Shown here: one piece after another, positions 38,560 to 50,701 of the stretch | Layout of the letters: each line of letters opens with the position of its first letter | How positions within the stretch are numbered: the stretch's first letter is position 1 | Assembly (NCBI GenBank): GCA_963576725.1 | Contig: OY755241.1 | Coordinates: 80,201,153 to 80,265,152 of the forward strand | DNA from: Azorinus chamasolen | Lineage: Eukaryota > Mollusca > Bivalvia > Cardiida > Solecurtidae | Reading direction: 5' to 3' | DNA: 64,000 bases | The notes under the pieces: generated by a model | Seen by the model: the letters and a program-made list of their open reading frames with translations, nothing else | Databases searched by the model: none | Told to the model about the DNA's origin: nothing | Program-made: the position numbers and the translations under genes

Positions 38560-41500
38560 GAAGAATAGGCCTAGGCCTTTTTTTCTCCCCTGTGACTTGA
38601 TTTTATCTTCTCAGATAGGGGGGAAGAAATGGCTCCGGCCTTTTTTTCTCCCCTGTGAATTGATTGTATCTTTTCGGATAGGGGATGGGGAAGAAATGGC
38701 CTAGGCCTTTTTTTCTCCCCTTTGATATGATTTTATCTTTTTAGGTAGGGGGGAAGAAATGGCCTAGGCCTTTTTTTCTCCCCTGTGAATTGATTGCATC
38801 TTTTTAGATAGGGGGGGGGAAAGAAATGGCCCAGGCCTTTTTTTCTCCCCTTTGATATGATTTCATCTTTTAAGATAGGGGGGAAGAAATGGCCTAGGCC
38901 TTTTTTTCTCCCCTTTGATATGATTTTTATCTTTTTTTGATGGGGGGAAGAAATGGCCCAGGCTTTTTTTTCTCCCCTTTGATATGATTTCATCTTTTAA
39001 GATAGGGGGGAAGAAATGGCCCAGGCCTTTTTTTCTCCCCTGTGAATTGATTGTACCTTTTTAGGAAGGGGGGGGGGGGAAGAAATGGCCCAGGCCTTTT
39101 TTTCTCCCCTGTGAATTGATTGTATCTTTTCGGATAGGGGATGGGGAAGAAATTACCTAGGCCTTTTTTTCTCCCCTTTTATATGATTTTATCTTTATAT
39201 ATAGGGGGGGGGGGGGAAAGAAATGGCCCAGGCCTTTTTTTCTCCCCTGTGAATTGATTGCATCTTTTTAGATAGGGGGGGGGGGGAAAGAAATGGCCCA
39301 GGCCTTTTTTTCTCCCCTTTGATATGATTTTATCTTCTTAGATAGGGGGGAAGAAATGGCCTAGGCCTTTTTTTCTCCCCTGTGAATTGATTTTATCTTT
39401 TCGGATAGGGGTGAATAATTGGCCCAGACCTTTTTTTCTCCCCTTTGATATGATTTTATCTTTTTAGATAGGGGGGAAGAAATGGCCTAGGCCTTTTTTC
39501 TCCCCTTTGATCTGTTTTATCTGTTAAGATAGGGGGGGGGGGGGGAAGAAATGGCCCAGGCCTTTTTTTCTCCCCTGTGAATTGATTTTATCTTTTTAGA
39601 TAGGGGGGAAGAAATGGCCCAGGCCTTTTTTTCTCCCCTGAGAATTGATTGTACCTTTTCGGATTGGGGATGGGGAAGAAATGACCCAGGCCTTTTTTTC
39701 TCCCCTGTGAATTGATTTGTACCTTTTCTGATTGGGGATGGGGAAGAAATGGCCTAGGCCTTTTTTTCTCCCCTGTGAATTGATTGTATCTTTTCAGATA
39801 GGGGATGGGGAAGAAATGGCCTAGGCCTTTTTTTCTCCCCTTTGATATGTTTTATCTGTTAAGATAGGGGGGGGGGGAAGAAATGGCCCAGGCCTTTTTT
39901 TCTCCCCTGTGAATTGATTTTATCTTTTTAGATAGGGGGGAAGAAATGGCCCAGGCCTTTTTTTCTCCCCTGAGAATTGATTGTACCTTTTCGGATTGGG
40001 GATGGGGAAGAAATGACCCAGGCCTTTTTTTCTCCCCTGTGAATTGATTGTACCTTTGCGGATTGGGGATGGGGAAGAAATGGCCTAGGCCTTTTTTTCT
40101 CCCCTTTGATATGATTTTTATCTTTTTTTGATGGGGGGGAAGAAATGGCCCAGGCCTTTTTTTCCCCCCTTTGATATGATTTCATCTTTTAAGATAGGGG
40201 GGAAGAAATGGCCCAGGCCTTTTTTTCTCCCCTGTGAATTGATTGTACCTTTTTAGATAAGGGGGGGGGGAAGAAATGGCCCAGGCCTTTTTTTCTCCCC
40301 TGTGAATTGATTGCATCTTTTTAGATAGGGGGGGGGGGGGAAAGAAATGGCCCAGGCCTTTTTTTCTCCCCTTTGATATGATTTTATCTTCTTAGATAGG
40401 GGGGAAGAAATGGCCCAGGCCTTTTTTTCTCCCCTTTGATATGATTTCATCTTTTAAGATAGGGGGGAAGAAATGGCCCAGGCCTTTTTTTCTCCCCTGT
40501 GAATTGATTGTACCTTTTTAGATAAGGGGGGGGGGAAGAAATGGCCCAGGCCTTTTTTTCTCCCCTGTGAATTGATTGTATCTTTTCGGATAGGGGATGG
40601 GGAAGAAATTACCTAGGCCTTTTTTTCTCCCCTTTTATATGATTATATCTTTATATATAGGGGGGGGGGGGGGGGAAGAAATGGCCCAGGCCTTTTTTTC
40701 TCCCCTTTGATATGATTTTATCTTTTTAGGTAGGGGGGAAGAAATGGCCTAGGCCTTTTTTTCTCCCCTTTGATATGATTTTATCTTTTTAGGTAGGGGG
40801 GAAGAAATGGCCTAGGCCTTTTTTTCTCCCCTGTGAATTGATTGCATCTTTTTAGATAGGGGGGGGGGGAAAGAAATGGCCCAGGCCTTTTTTTCTCCCC
40901 TTTGATATGATTTCATCTTTTAAGATAGGGGGGAAGAAATGGCCTAGGCCTTTTTTTCTCCCCTTTGATATGATTTTTATCTTTTTTTGATGGGGGGAAG
41001 AAATGGCCCAGGCTTTTTTTTCTCCCCTTTGATATGATTTCATCTTTTAAGATAGGGGGGAAGAAATGGCCCAGGCCTTTTTTTCTCCCCTGTGAATTGA
41101 TTGTACCTTTTTAGGAAGGGGGGGGGGGGGAAGAAATGGCCCAGGCCTTTTTTTCTCCCCTGTGAATTGATTTTATCTTTTTAGATAGGGGGGGAAGAAA
41201 TGGCCCAGGCCTTTTTTTCTCCCCTGTGAATTGATTGTACCTTTTCGGATTGGGGATGGGGAAGAAATGGCCCAGGCCTTTTTTTCTCCCCTTTGATATG
41301 TTTTATCTGTTAAGATAGGGGGGGGGGGAAGAAATGGCCCAGGCTTTTTTTTCTCCCCTTTGATATGATTTCATCTTTTAAGATAGGGGGGAAGAAATGG
41401 CCCAGGCCTTTTTTTCTCCCCTGTGAATTGATTGTACCTTTTTAGGAAGGGGGGGGGGGGGAAGAAATGGCCCAGGCCTTTTTTTCTCCCCTGTGAATTG

Positions 41501-43150
41501 ATTGTATCTTTTCAGATAGGGGATGGGGAAGAAATGGCCTAGGCCTTTTTTTCTCCCCTTTGATATGTTTTATCTGTTAAGATAGGGGGGGGGAGAAATG
41601 GCCCAGGCCTTTTTTTCTCCCCTGTGAATTGATTTTATCTTTTTAGATAGGGGGGAAGAAATGGCCCAGGCCTTTTTTTCTCCCCTGAGAATTGATTGTA
41701 CCTTTTCGGATTGGGGATGGGGAAGAAATGGCCCAGGCCTTTTTTTCTCCCCTGAGAATTGATTGTACCTTTTCGGATTGGGGATGGGGAAGAAATGGCC
41801 CAGGCCTTTTTTTCTCCCCTGTGAATTGATTTGTACCTTTTCTGATTGGGGATGGGGAAGAAATGGCCTAGGCCTTTTTTTCTCCCCTGTGAATTGATTG
41901 TATCTTTTCGGATAGGGGATGGGGAAGAAATTACCTAGGCCTTTTTTTCTCCCCTGTGAATTGATTGTACCTTTGCGGATTGGGGATGGGGAAGAAATGG
42001 CCTAGGCCTTTTTACTCCCCTTTGATATGATTTTTATCTTTTTTTGATGGGGGGAAGAAATGGCCCAGGCCTTTTTTTCCCCCCTTTGATATGATTTCAT
42101 CTTTTAAGATAGGGGGGAAGAAATGGCCCAGGCCTTTTTTTCTCCCCTGTGAATTGATTGTACCTTTTTAGATAAGGGGGGGGGGGAAGAAATGGCCCAG
42201 GCCTTTTTTTCTCCCCTGTGAATTGATTGCATCTTTTTAGATAGGGGGGGGGGGGGAAGAAATGGCCCAGGCCTTTTTTTCTCCCCTTTGATATGATTTT
42301 ATCTTCTTAGATAGGGGGGAAGAAATGGCCCAGGCCTTTTTTTCTCCCCTTTTATATGATTTTATCTTTATATATAGGGGGGGGGGGGGGGGGAAGAAAT
42401 GGCCCAGGCCTTTTTTTCTCCCCTGTGAATTGATTTTATCTTTTTAGATAGGGGATGGGGAAGAAATGGCCTAGGCCTTTTTTTCTCCCCTGTGAATTGA
42501 TTGTACCTTTTTAGATAGGGGGGGGGAAGAAATGGCCCAGGCCTTTTTTTCTCCCCTGTGAATTGATTGTATCTTTTCGGATAGGGGATGGGGAAGAAAT
42601 GGCCTGGGCCTTTTTTTCTCCCCTTTGATATGTTTTATCTGTTAAGATAGGGGGGGAAGAAATGGCCCAGGCCTTTTTTTCTCCCCTGTGAATTGATTTT
42701 ATCTTTTTAGATAGGGGGAAGAAATGGCCCAGGCCTTTTTTTCTCCCCTTTGATATGATTTCATCTTTAAAGATAGGGAGGAAGAAATGGCCCAGGCCTT
42801 TTTTTCTCCACTGTGAATTGATTGTACCTTTTTAGATAAGGGGGGGGGGGGAGAAATGGCCCAGGCCTTTTTTTCTCCCCTGTGAATTGATTGTACCTTT
42901 TCGGATTGGGGATGGGGAAGTAATGGCCTAGGCCTTTTTTTCTCCCCTGTGAATTGATTGTATCTTTTTGGATAGGGGATGGGGAAGAAATGACCTACGC
43001 CTTTTTTTCTCCCCTTTGATATGATTTTTATCTTTTTTTGATGGGGGATGGGGAAGAAATGGTGTAGGCCTTTTTTCTCCCCTTTGATATGATTGTATCT
43101 TTTCGGAGAGGGGATGGGGAAGAAATGGCCTAAGCCAGTTTTTCTCACCT
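38560..43150 (+). repeat. 63-bp satellite array, about 72 copies
   Basis: Units such as GGCCTAGGCCTTTTTTTCTC / CCCTTTGATATGATTTTATC / TTTTTAGATAGGGGGGAAGAAAT. Two main subtypes differ in the centre (TTTGATATGATTTT versus TGTGAATTGATTGTA) and end (GATAGGGGGG versus GGATAGGGGATGGGG). G runs vary from 5 to about 18. A variant unit reading CCAGGCTTTTTTTT occurs near 38960 and again near 41011, with matching neighbours, so a block of about 2.05 kb was duplicated. Minus-strand frames (SYQRGEKKAWAISSP...) are unit translations. Confidence 0.95.
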
Positions 43151-46100
43151 GTGAATATGTTAATATTGTTCAAAGAATAAATCATATTACAAACAATAGA
43201 TCAAGTTCATAAAAATTTTACAAGACAAGACCCCAGTAGGACAATACCCCATGTGGACAAAACCCAATGTGAAACATAATTATGTATTTAATTACGGAGT
43301 TATATATACAATTGGCACTTCATAGCAATAACAAGGGAGAATAAAACATGCGAGAAAAGAAATAAGTATAAATAATCAATTTCAATGAGAATAAATATTT
43401 ATACTCAATTACAATGAGAACAAAAGTAATAAATTACTATGTTGTCATGCATATAGTAATAACCATTATTATTGACTACTGTTTGTATGTACCAAATAAA
43501 ACTAAGTTCATCTTCACTATCACAACAGGTAGTGTTTGTCCAAATCAATTACTTGTAATAATGGAAGATATTTAATCAGGATCTGCACTACTTGTCATTG
43601 ATAGTTACATGTATAGTTATAGTTATTTTAGAATATAATCCCACATTTAAACTGATGAGGCAAAATGATATAAAGCCATGTATGTATCAAACAAAACCAA
43701 GTACCTGGTGACTTTCACAACAGGTAGTGTTTTTCCAAATCGATCACTAATGTAAGGGAGTGATTAAATCTGGATCTAAACTATTTGTCAATAATAGTTA
43801 TACTTATTTAGAATATAAATCCACATTTAAATTGTTGAGGCAAACTGAAAACCATGTATGTAACAAACAAAACAATGTAACCAGGATCTACACTATTTGT
43901 CATCCCTTGTAAGGGAGTGATTTAATCAGTATCTACACTATTTGTCATCCCTTGTAAGGGAGTGATTTAATCAGTATCTACACTATTTGTCATTGATAGT
44001 TATAGTTATATTAAAATATAAATCCACTTCTAAAATGTTGAGGCATTGATGATATAAAATCATGAATGTAACAAACTAAACCAGGTAACGGGTGACTATC
44101 ACAACAGGTAGTGTTTTTCCAAAATCTCCTATTTTAATTTGCAGATTGTAACTTTAATTTGAAAATTTAAGAATCTTGCTTTGAATTTTTATATTCTGAA
44201 CATTGATACAGCTAAACACAACCTCATTAGTATATTAGAAATTAAATTTAAAAAATTAAATTAAACAGTAAACTAAAGCCCATTTAACTATGAATGCATT
44301 CTTCATTTACGTATTCATAATTTTGACCTAATTTTAAATATGATAACTTCTATTTTTATTTGCAGATTCTAACTTTAAATTTGAAAATTTAAAAATCGTG
44401 CTTTTAATCTATATTCTGATTGAGGGTTTCTTTTACAAATTATCTAAATGTTGATTTATAATCCAATTAACATACACTCAATGCATTTTATCAAATCATT
44501 TCTTATAATATAATATTACATTGTAATATCTATATTTATTTATTCTAATAATGAAAATTCATTAGATTAGATCATTGTAATATAAGACTAATATTACTCA
44601 ATTATCAATGTTTATAAAAGCATAAGTTGTATTATCACAAGGAGGATATTTTTTATATCTTTGGGTATTTTTTATATCTTTTTACAAACAGAATAGATCC
44701 AGATCATACAGATTCTAAAAAAAAGCCATCTGATCAGGTTCTAAACTATTAGCTCACTGACAATTAATGAATATTTATTCATCAATATTGGGTGAACGAC
44801 ATGCTATAAAAAAAGGCATACATGGTATAACCACAATTAACTAGAGAACACAGAGAACAACCTTCATTGTTGCACAATTAACTAATTCCTTTTCTTAACT
44901 TACAAACATGTTAGACCCAAATCATTTTCAAGGCTTTATGATCTGGATCAACCATGTTTGTTTCGGGTATATTTGTAAGATTTACAAGGTTTTCTCTCCT
45001 TTGCCTTTAATGTGTTGTCATCAATATTATTATATTTTAGAAATATTCACGATGCTGTTTTTGCAGCAGACAGTATCATTTTGGACTCCCTATGATCACT
45101 GTTAGGGCCCCAGTGCATAAACATGTTTTCATAAGCATTACCCATGAGTTATATCAGTTGAGCTTGGAACCAGATCTTTTTTAAATTTTGATCATTTTTC
45201 TTAATTGGCTGAAGGGGGTGGGGTTTTAGTTTTTTTAAATTGCATTTTTGCTTGCATAAACTGAATCATCTTGTTTCTCCAACAGAAAAAATATTTGCCT
45301 CTTTGTTATTAGTTAAGATCTAGACCAGTGCATCATATACATTTTTGGCCAAATGTATTCATTTTGAAATTAAGAAAAGAAACTATGTTATTGTATGGAA
45401 TAATTTGATATGGGCAGATGTATTCAGTAATGGATTTTGTGTTTTTATCCAGATCAATAGTTTTGGTTAAAGGTAATTAAGATTTCTTTTTAACGTCCTA
45501 AAAAAATATACTCAGTAATGATTAATGGATTTTGGGTTTTGACCCAGACCAATAGTTAGGATAAAGATCATTTAACTACAGTAGAACCCCTCTAATACGA
45601 CCACTTAATGAATAAACATGGATGTCTTTATAAGCAGATGGTTACAGAAAGCTCCTGCATTACTTTTGTCCTGCATTAAGCTAACCTGCTTCTAGCACCC
45701 AGAATTATAGCTCTTTTAGGTGGGCACATTAGTGGGGTGGGCACATTAGTGGGGTGTTACTGTACCTTTTAATATCCAAAATCTTTCAAAAAATCTTTTT
45801 TTATTTACCAAATAAATTACTCAATTTGCCTCTTCATTGTATGTATTGTTTTGCCTCTTCATTGTATGTATTGTTTTTACTTTATTGTTTTTATAATCTC
45901 CTGATAAAAATCTTTAAAATTTATATTGAAATTTGGGAAAAAATCGTTTCTTACTCAAAAGAAAATATCTGATAAAAAAGTATTAAATTTGTGCAAAAAT
46001 CATATCTAAAAATTTGATATAAACAAAAAAATATATAACTTTATATTAAAAAGTCCTAAAATGCATGATTCTCGCATGATCAGAAAATAAAATTGATCAA

Positions 46101-46720
46101 CGATATGAAAAATAATGCAGTAGACGAAATGGGAACAATTGCAGAAATAGTAGACAAAATTGGAATTAGATGAAATGAGAAAAGTTATCAAATTTTAATT
46201 AGGGGTCATTAAGTTTATGGTATATAGAACAGGAAAATAAGTTTTGAAGCCATTGCTTATGACAGGCCGGCTGTGTATTTCATGACTTTGAGGGCCCATT
46301 GTGTCACTTTTTCTCACCCTGCTATTACCTTGTTAGGTGCAATTTTTTGCATGTTAATAGGACCCTTTATGACACCTTTTCCTTAGGTTATTAGAATATT
46401 GTACAGGTAATGGGGCCATTTATGACAGGCTTGCTGTTTATGTGACCCATGGTACATGGGATACCCCATGGGATTATGCAAATTAGGGGCAGACCTGTAA
46501 CACCTTTTTATAAGGGGCAGTTTATAAGATTCAAGATTCAAAACACTTTATTAGTAACTTAAACATAGACATGTTTCTTGTTACCTGATAAAATTAATTG
46601 TATAAGAAATTATATATGTGAAAGCTATGTAATCTAAATCTTACAAATATACCTGCAAATATAAAGATCTATAAGCATACTGCATAGGAAGAAGCTAGAT
46701 CTATGTGACACTATCTAAAG
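43150..46720. other. AT-rich interior of the 9.4-kb element, no gene
   Basis: Contains 2.5 tandem copies of a ~230-bp unit (43480-44110: CACAACAGGTAGTGTTT, TATTTGTCATTGATAGTTAT) with an inner 48-bp duplication (CATCCCTTGTAAGGGAGTGA near 43900 and 43950), an isolated A-type hairpin (44685-44755), and a shrunken family E copy (45580-45765, with TTAGTGGGGTGGGCACATTA duplicated). Frames are short and AT-driven. I see no transposase. Confidence 0.6.
46525..46700 (-). mobile_element. 3' tail of a non-LTR retrotransposon fragment
   Basis: On the minus strand AACAAGAAACATGTCTATGT, TAAGTTACTAATAAAGTG and the tandem TTTTGAATCTTGAATCTT resemble the AATAAA-plus-short-repeat 3' end of CR1/L2-type elements. 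Only the last ~170 bp are present. Confidence 0.4.
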
Positions 46721-46724
46721 ACCC

Positions 46725-47356
46725 CCCCCCCTATCTAAAAAGATAAAATCATATCAAAGGGGAGAAAAAAAGGCCTGGGCCATTTCTTCCCCATCCCCTA
46801 TCCGAAAAGATACAATCAATTCACAGGGGAGAAAAAAAGGCCTAGGCCATTTCTTCCCCATCCCCAATCCGAAAAGGTACAATCAATTCACAGGGGAGAA
46901 AAAAAGGCCTGGGCCATTTCTTCCCCCCTATCTTAAAAGATGAAATCATATCAAAGGGGAGAAAAAAAGGCCTGGGCCATTTCTTCCCCCCATCAAAAAA
47001 AGATAAAAATCATATCAAAGGGGAGAAAAAAAGACCTAGGCCATTTCTTCCCCATCCCCAATCCGAAAAGGTACAATCAATTCACAGGGGAGAAAAAAAG
47101 GCCTGGGCCATTTCTTCTCCCCTATCTAAAAAGATAAAATCAATTTACAGGGGGGAAAAAAAGGCCTAGGCCCATTTTTCCCCCCAGGCTGGGGAGGGGG
47201 GAAAAACTGGACTAGGGGGGGAAGAAACTGACTAGGCCTATTTTTCCCCGGGGAAAAAAAAGGCCTAGGCCTTTTTTTCCCCGGGGAAAAATAGGCCTGG
47301 GCCATTTTTTTCCCCGGGGAAAAACTGGCCAGGGGGAAAGATAGGACTGTTACACC
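46725..47356 (-). repeat. Inverted arm of the 63-bp satellite
   Basis: Six or seven units in reverse (AAAGGGGAGAAAAAAAGGCC TGGGCCATTTCTTCCCC), then the CCCC/GGGG-rich junction sequence (TTTTTCCCCGGGGAAAAA) that also ends the forward array at 38460-38560, and AAAGATAGGACTGTTACACC. It mirrors the left arm. Confidence 0.92.
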
Positions 47357-47548
47357 GGGATCAGCGATATCAAACACATGAATGTTTTGTCATTAAAAAC
47401 GGTAATTTGATGGGGCTTTTTGTGATATACTACTTTTCAGCATATAAACAAATGAGTTTTGTATATTTTAAGTGTTTATGAAACGCATGAAATGTAGGGA
47501 CATCCCCTTTAAGCAACAACCTGCTTTTACAGACTTCCATGTTAATAA

Positions 47549-47745
47549 GTTAGGCCTCCCGGAAATTTGAGAGATGCTTTTCCGTGTCTCCCACCCACAC
47601 ATCCTCTCCACCCAGGGGTTAAAATGGGTACCTGTGAGGGTCACACGCCGGTACTGCGGCTGCATGATTGCACCATATGTTAGCAGTGCTCAATAATTTG
47701 TAGGCCAATGACTCAATGACCAGGGGAGTAAATGTAGTCGGAAAC
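47549..47745 (+). mobile_element. SINE body, head missing
   Basis: GAAATTTGAGAGATGCTTTT CCGTGTCTCCCACCC, CACCCAGGGGTTAAAATGGG, ACTGCGGCTGCATGATTGCA and GACCAGGGGAGTAAATGTAG match the minus-strand SINE at 23770 along the body, but the A/B-box head is absent (5' truncated). It abuts the right half of the interrupted family E copy. Confidence 0.75.
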
Positions 47746-47867
47746 AGCATTGTTTCACTACGGAGGAAACTGAAAAACTAAATAAGCAAACAGAGCAGAA
47801 ATTGATCAGATGGATCTACATGTACCTGGTTTTCATAGACATAAAAAAGTATTAATATCAAGGACAT

Positions 47868-48095
47868 TTAACCCATTCCCACATATTTACGCCTTTTGGC
47901 ACCTCTGTAAAAGTCACTTTTTGAAACCATAATGATAAATAGAGTATTTGCTCCATAGGAGCAAATGCTCTATTTATCAGAATGGTTCAATACTACACAG
48001 TTCTAAATATTTTCTTTTCTTTAGTAAATGCTCCTTTTGTGTAGACTTTTTCAAAGAGGTTAGATCTAAAAATAGCCTAAGTGGGAATGGGTTAA
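47868..48095 (+). mobile_element. Family B hairpin MITE, full length
   Basis: TTAACCCATTCCCACATATT to GTGGGAATGGGTTAA, TTAA at both ends. Hairpin CCATAATGATAAATAGAGTA / TGCTCTATTTATCAGAATGG near 47926-47985. Confidence 0.88.
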
Positions 48096-48131
48096 GGGTT
48101 AAAGTATTGTACTGAGTGTCTTTGCTTATAT

Positions 48132-48206
48132 CGAGGGCTTGGTGCAAAACTGCTGTAACTCCTTCACTTTGTGAAGGAGTTAAAATAGTTTTGCACCAAG
48201 CCCTCA
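48132..48206. mobile_element. Family F 75-bp palindrome with ATAT duplication
   Basis: CGAGGGCTTGGTGCAAAACT ... AGTTTTGCACCAAGCCCTCA, flanked by ATAT at 48128-48131 and 48207-48210. It lies in otherwise unique DNA 37 bp after the B copy. Confidence 0.92.
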
Positions 48207-48210
48207 ATAT

Positions 48211-48837
48211 AGATTATGCTGTAGAACATAGTTATATCAATTCTTAACTCTAGGACTTTCATAGGAAAATCAATGGGTAGGTCAGTCATTGAGTGAGATC
48301 TGTCAATATTATAGAAGATCCAGGTACTAGCCTGATGACCCTTTTCCTATGTAACCACAGGTCCAATTAAAACATTTTAAAGAATAATTTCTTTATTTCT
48401 ACTACATTTAACGCTATGTTTTAACCACTCTTTAGAATCGTCTCGAAGAATCTTAAAATGCAGTGCATACTCTACAAAGATCTTAAAAGATCAGTATATG
48501 GATACATGTAAGATGTAAACAATAAAAAAAACATAATAAACAATAACCGGCTTGGCAGACAAGTGGTATATTATAAAATTTTTTATTTTCTTTCTTCATT
48601 ATGCAATTTTTATAATTCAACTCAACAGGTTCTTGCAGTGACTGCCATGGGATAATTGTTTTAGCCAAAAGTATTAAACGTATCATAAAAGATTTGAACT
48701 AAAGACTAGTATACATACGATGTGATGGTTGTTGTGCCTTAGGTCTAACACCAACTTTACATAAAAACTTACATGTATATATAATTTATATATACTTGAC
48801 AACTCATAACAAAAACATTGTTATCGTTATATTCATT
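48211..48837. other. Unique AT-rich intronic DNA
   Basis: Within TRPV intron 1. No repeat family, splice pair or conserved frame recognised. Confidence 0.45.
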
Positions 48838-48998
48838 GTACGATAAAACCCCTCTAATGTGACCACTTAATGAATAAACATATGTGTCTTTATAAGCAGG
48901 TGGTTGCTTAATGCAGGACAAAAGTAATGCAGAAAGCTCCTCTAGGACACAGAATTATTCCTCTTTTAGGTGGTTGCATTAGCGGGGTTTTACTGTAT
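48838..48998. mobile_element. Family E copy with central deletion
   Basis: TACGATAAAACCCCTCTAAT left and GCATTAGCGGGGTTTTACTG TA right. The left core arm is intact to GAAAGCTCCTCTAGGA; the right core arm is deleted up to CACAGAATTATTCCTC. Confidence 0.7.
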
Positions 48999-49193
48999 GT
49001 ACGATATCCATTCTTTCTACAAATATATGTTTTATATGCCGGCTTGTAAGATGTGAAGGGGAATGGTTCTCTAACCCTCACACATCAGATGGACGGGGAA
49101 AATAAATGGGGTCCCTCGCTGCAGGGCCTGAAATGTGAAGAAAAAAACAACAACAAAAAAAACACTGGAAATATTGAACAAAGCTGAAACTGA

Positions 49194-49335
49194 AGATTCA
49201 TGAATATCTATATTATTTCCTAAGCGAACAGAGCAGGACCCTGATCAGATGGCTCCTACAGGAATTGTCTGATCTGGATCTACTCTGTTTGCAAAGGCGT
49301 AGATATGCATATTTATGGAGTAAAGGAATAATCCT
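49194..49335 (-). mobile_element. Family A2 MITE, left end missing
   Basis: Starts inside the element (CATGAATATCTATATTATTT). Hairpin GGACCCTGATCAGATGGCTC / GAATTGTCTGATCTGGATCT near 49231-49285; ends GGAGTAAAGGAATAA. Confidence 0.65.
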
Positions 49336-49397
49336 CAGATTTGGCATACTACCATCATGGGATTTTTCATTCTCCATTCTCTAAGCATGCTGGTGCC

Positions 49398-50692
49398 AAA
49401 TTATGTCTCCCCCATTTATGGGGAGATATATTGTTTTTTCCGGAGTTGTCCGTCTGTCCGTCTGTCTGTCAGTCACAAACTTGTGTCGCGCGTATCTCTG
49501 AAACCAGTTGGGCTAGGGTCACCAAAACTTCACAGGAATGTTCACCAGCATGAGTTGTTGTGCACCTGGGGTTTTTGAATTGTCTCCCTCTGATAATTCT
49601 TGAGTTATTGTCCCTGATGACTTAAAATTAGAAAAACTTTGTGTCGCGCGTATCTCTGAAATGGCTAGTACTAGAGTCACCAATTTTTACAGAAATGTTC
49701 ACCAGCATGAGTTGTTGTGCACCTATGGTTTTTGAATTGTCTCCCCCTGATAATTCGTTATTGCTCCTGATATGAATACTTAAATTTACACAAACTTTGT
49801 GTCGCGCGTATCTCTGAAACCTGAGTAGGGCTAGAGTCACCAAACTTCACAGGATTGTTCACAAGCATGAGTTGTTTTGCTCTTGTTTGTTTTAATTGTC
49901 TCCCCTGTTAACTTTGGAGTTACTGCCCCTGATGACTTAAAATTAGACAAACTTTACTTAGTGTCTGCATATCTCTGAAACCACTAGGGCTAGAGTCACC
50001 AAACTTCACAGGAATGTTGATCAGCATGAGTTGTTGTGCACCTGGGATTTTTGAATTGTCTCCCCTTGATAACTTTTGAGTTATTGCCCCTGATATGATT
50101 ACTTAAAATTAGAGAAACTTTGTGTCATGCATATCTTTAAAACCACTAGGGCTAGAGTCACCAAACTTCACAGGAATGTTCACCAGCATGAGTTGTTGTG
50201 CACCTGGGTTTTTTGAATTGTCTCCCCCAGATAATTCTTGAGTTACTGCCCCTGATATGTTAACTTAAAATTAGAGAAACTGTGTACTGCACGTAACTCT
50301 GAAACCAGTAGGGCTAGAGTCACCAAACTTCACAGGAATGTTGACCAGCATGAGTTGTTGTGCATCCGGGTTTTTTAATTGTCTCCCCTGATAACTTTGG
50401 AATTACTGCCCCTTATGATTTAAAATAAGAGAAACTTTACTTTGTGTCACATGTATCTCTGAAACCACTAGTACTAGAATCACCAAACTTCACAAGAATG
50501 TTGACTTGGCATGTGTTTTTGTGTACCTGGGGCTTTTGAATTGTCTCCCCCTGACAATGTTGGAGTTATTGCCCCTGATGACTTAAAAATTAGACCCTGA
50601 TAAGTTTGGAGTTACAGATATTACACTTGTGTATTGGAAAGATGATGGAAGAGGGGGGGACATCTGTTTTTGTGACAAAAACAAACCTCTAG
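49398..50692 (+). mobile_element. Helentron-like element with seven core repeats
   Basis: Begins near ATTATGTCTCCCCCATTTAT GGGGAGATATA, followed by TCCGTCTGTCCGTCTGTCTG and about seven tandem units of ~160 bp (GCGTATCTCTGAAACC, AGGGCTAGAGTCACCAAACT, CATGAGTTGTTGTGCACCTG, GAATTGTCTCCCC). It ends with a perfect hairpin TGTTTTTGTGACAAAAACA (50665-50683), AACCT and CTAG at 50689-50692. A subterminal hairpin followed by CTAG is the Helitron 3' end. No Rep/helicase frame. In TRPV intron 1. Confidence 0.75.
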
Positions 50693-50701
50693 TTCATGTT
50701 A

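Larger units (their letters stand above)
38102..47512. mobile_element. 9.4-kb composite element with TTAA target duplication
   Basis: TTAA at 38102-38105 and 47509-47512 duplicates the TTAA of a family E core. Just inside, the left end AGAGGAGGTCCCTACA and the right end (reversed) AGGGGATGTCCCTACA match at 14 of 16 positions as terminal inverted repeats. A second inverted pair, GGTGTAACAGGCCTATCTTT at 38452 and the reverse of AAAGATAGGACTGTTACACC near 47337-47356, bounds the satellite-bearing interior. Inside are a forward 63-bp satellite (38560-43150), AT-rich DNA (43150-46720) and the inverted satellite (46725-47160). No transposase frame exists. TTAA targets are used by piggyBac, Kolobok and Sola3 elements; I cannot choose among them. 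Lies within TRPV intron 1. Confidence 0.72.

Noticed and set aside
38733..43148. Repeated frames reading SYQRGEKKAWAISSP
   Set aside because: They are minus-strand translations of the 63-bp satellite and break wherever the G run changes length.
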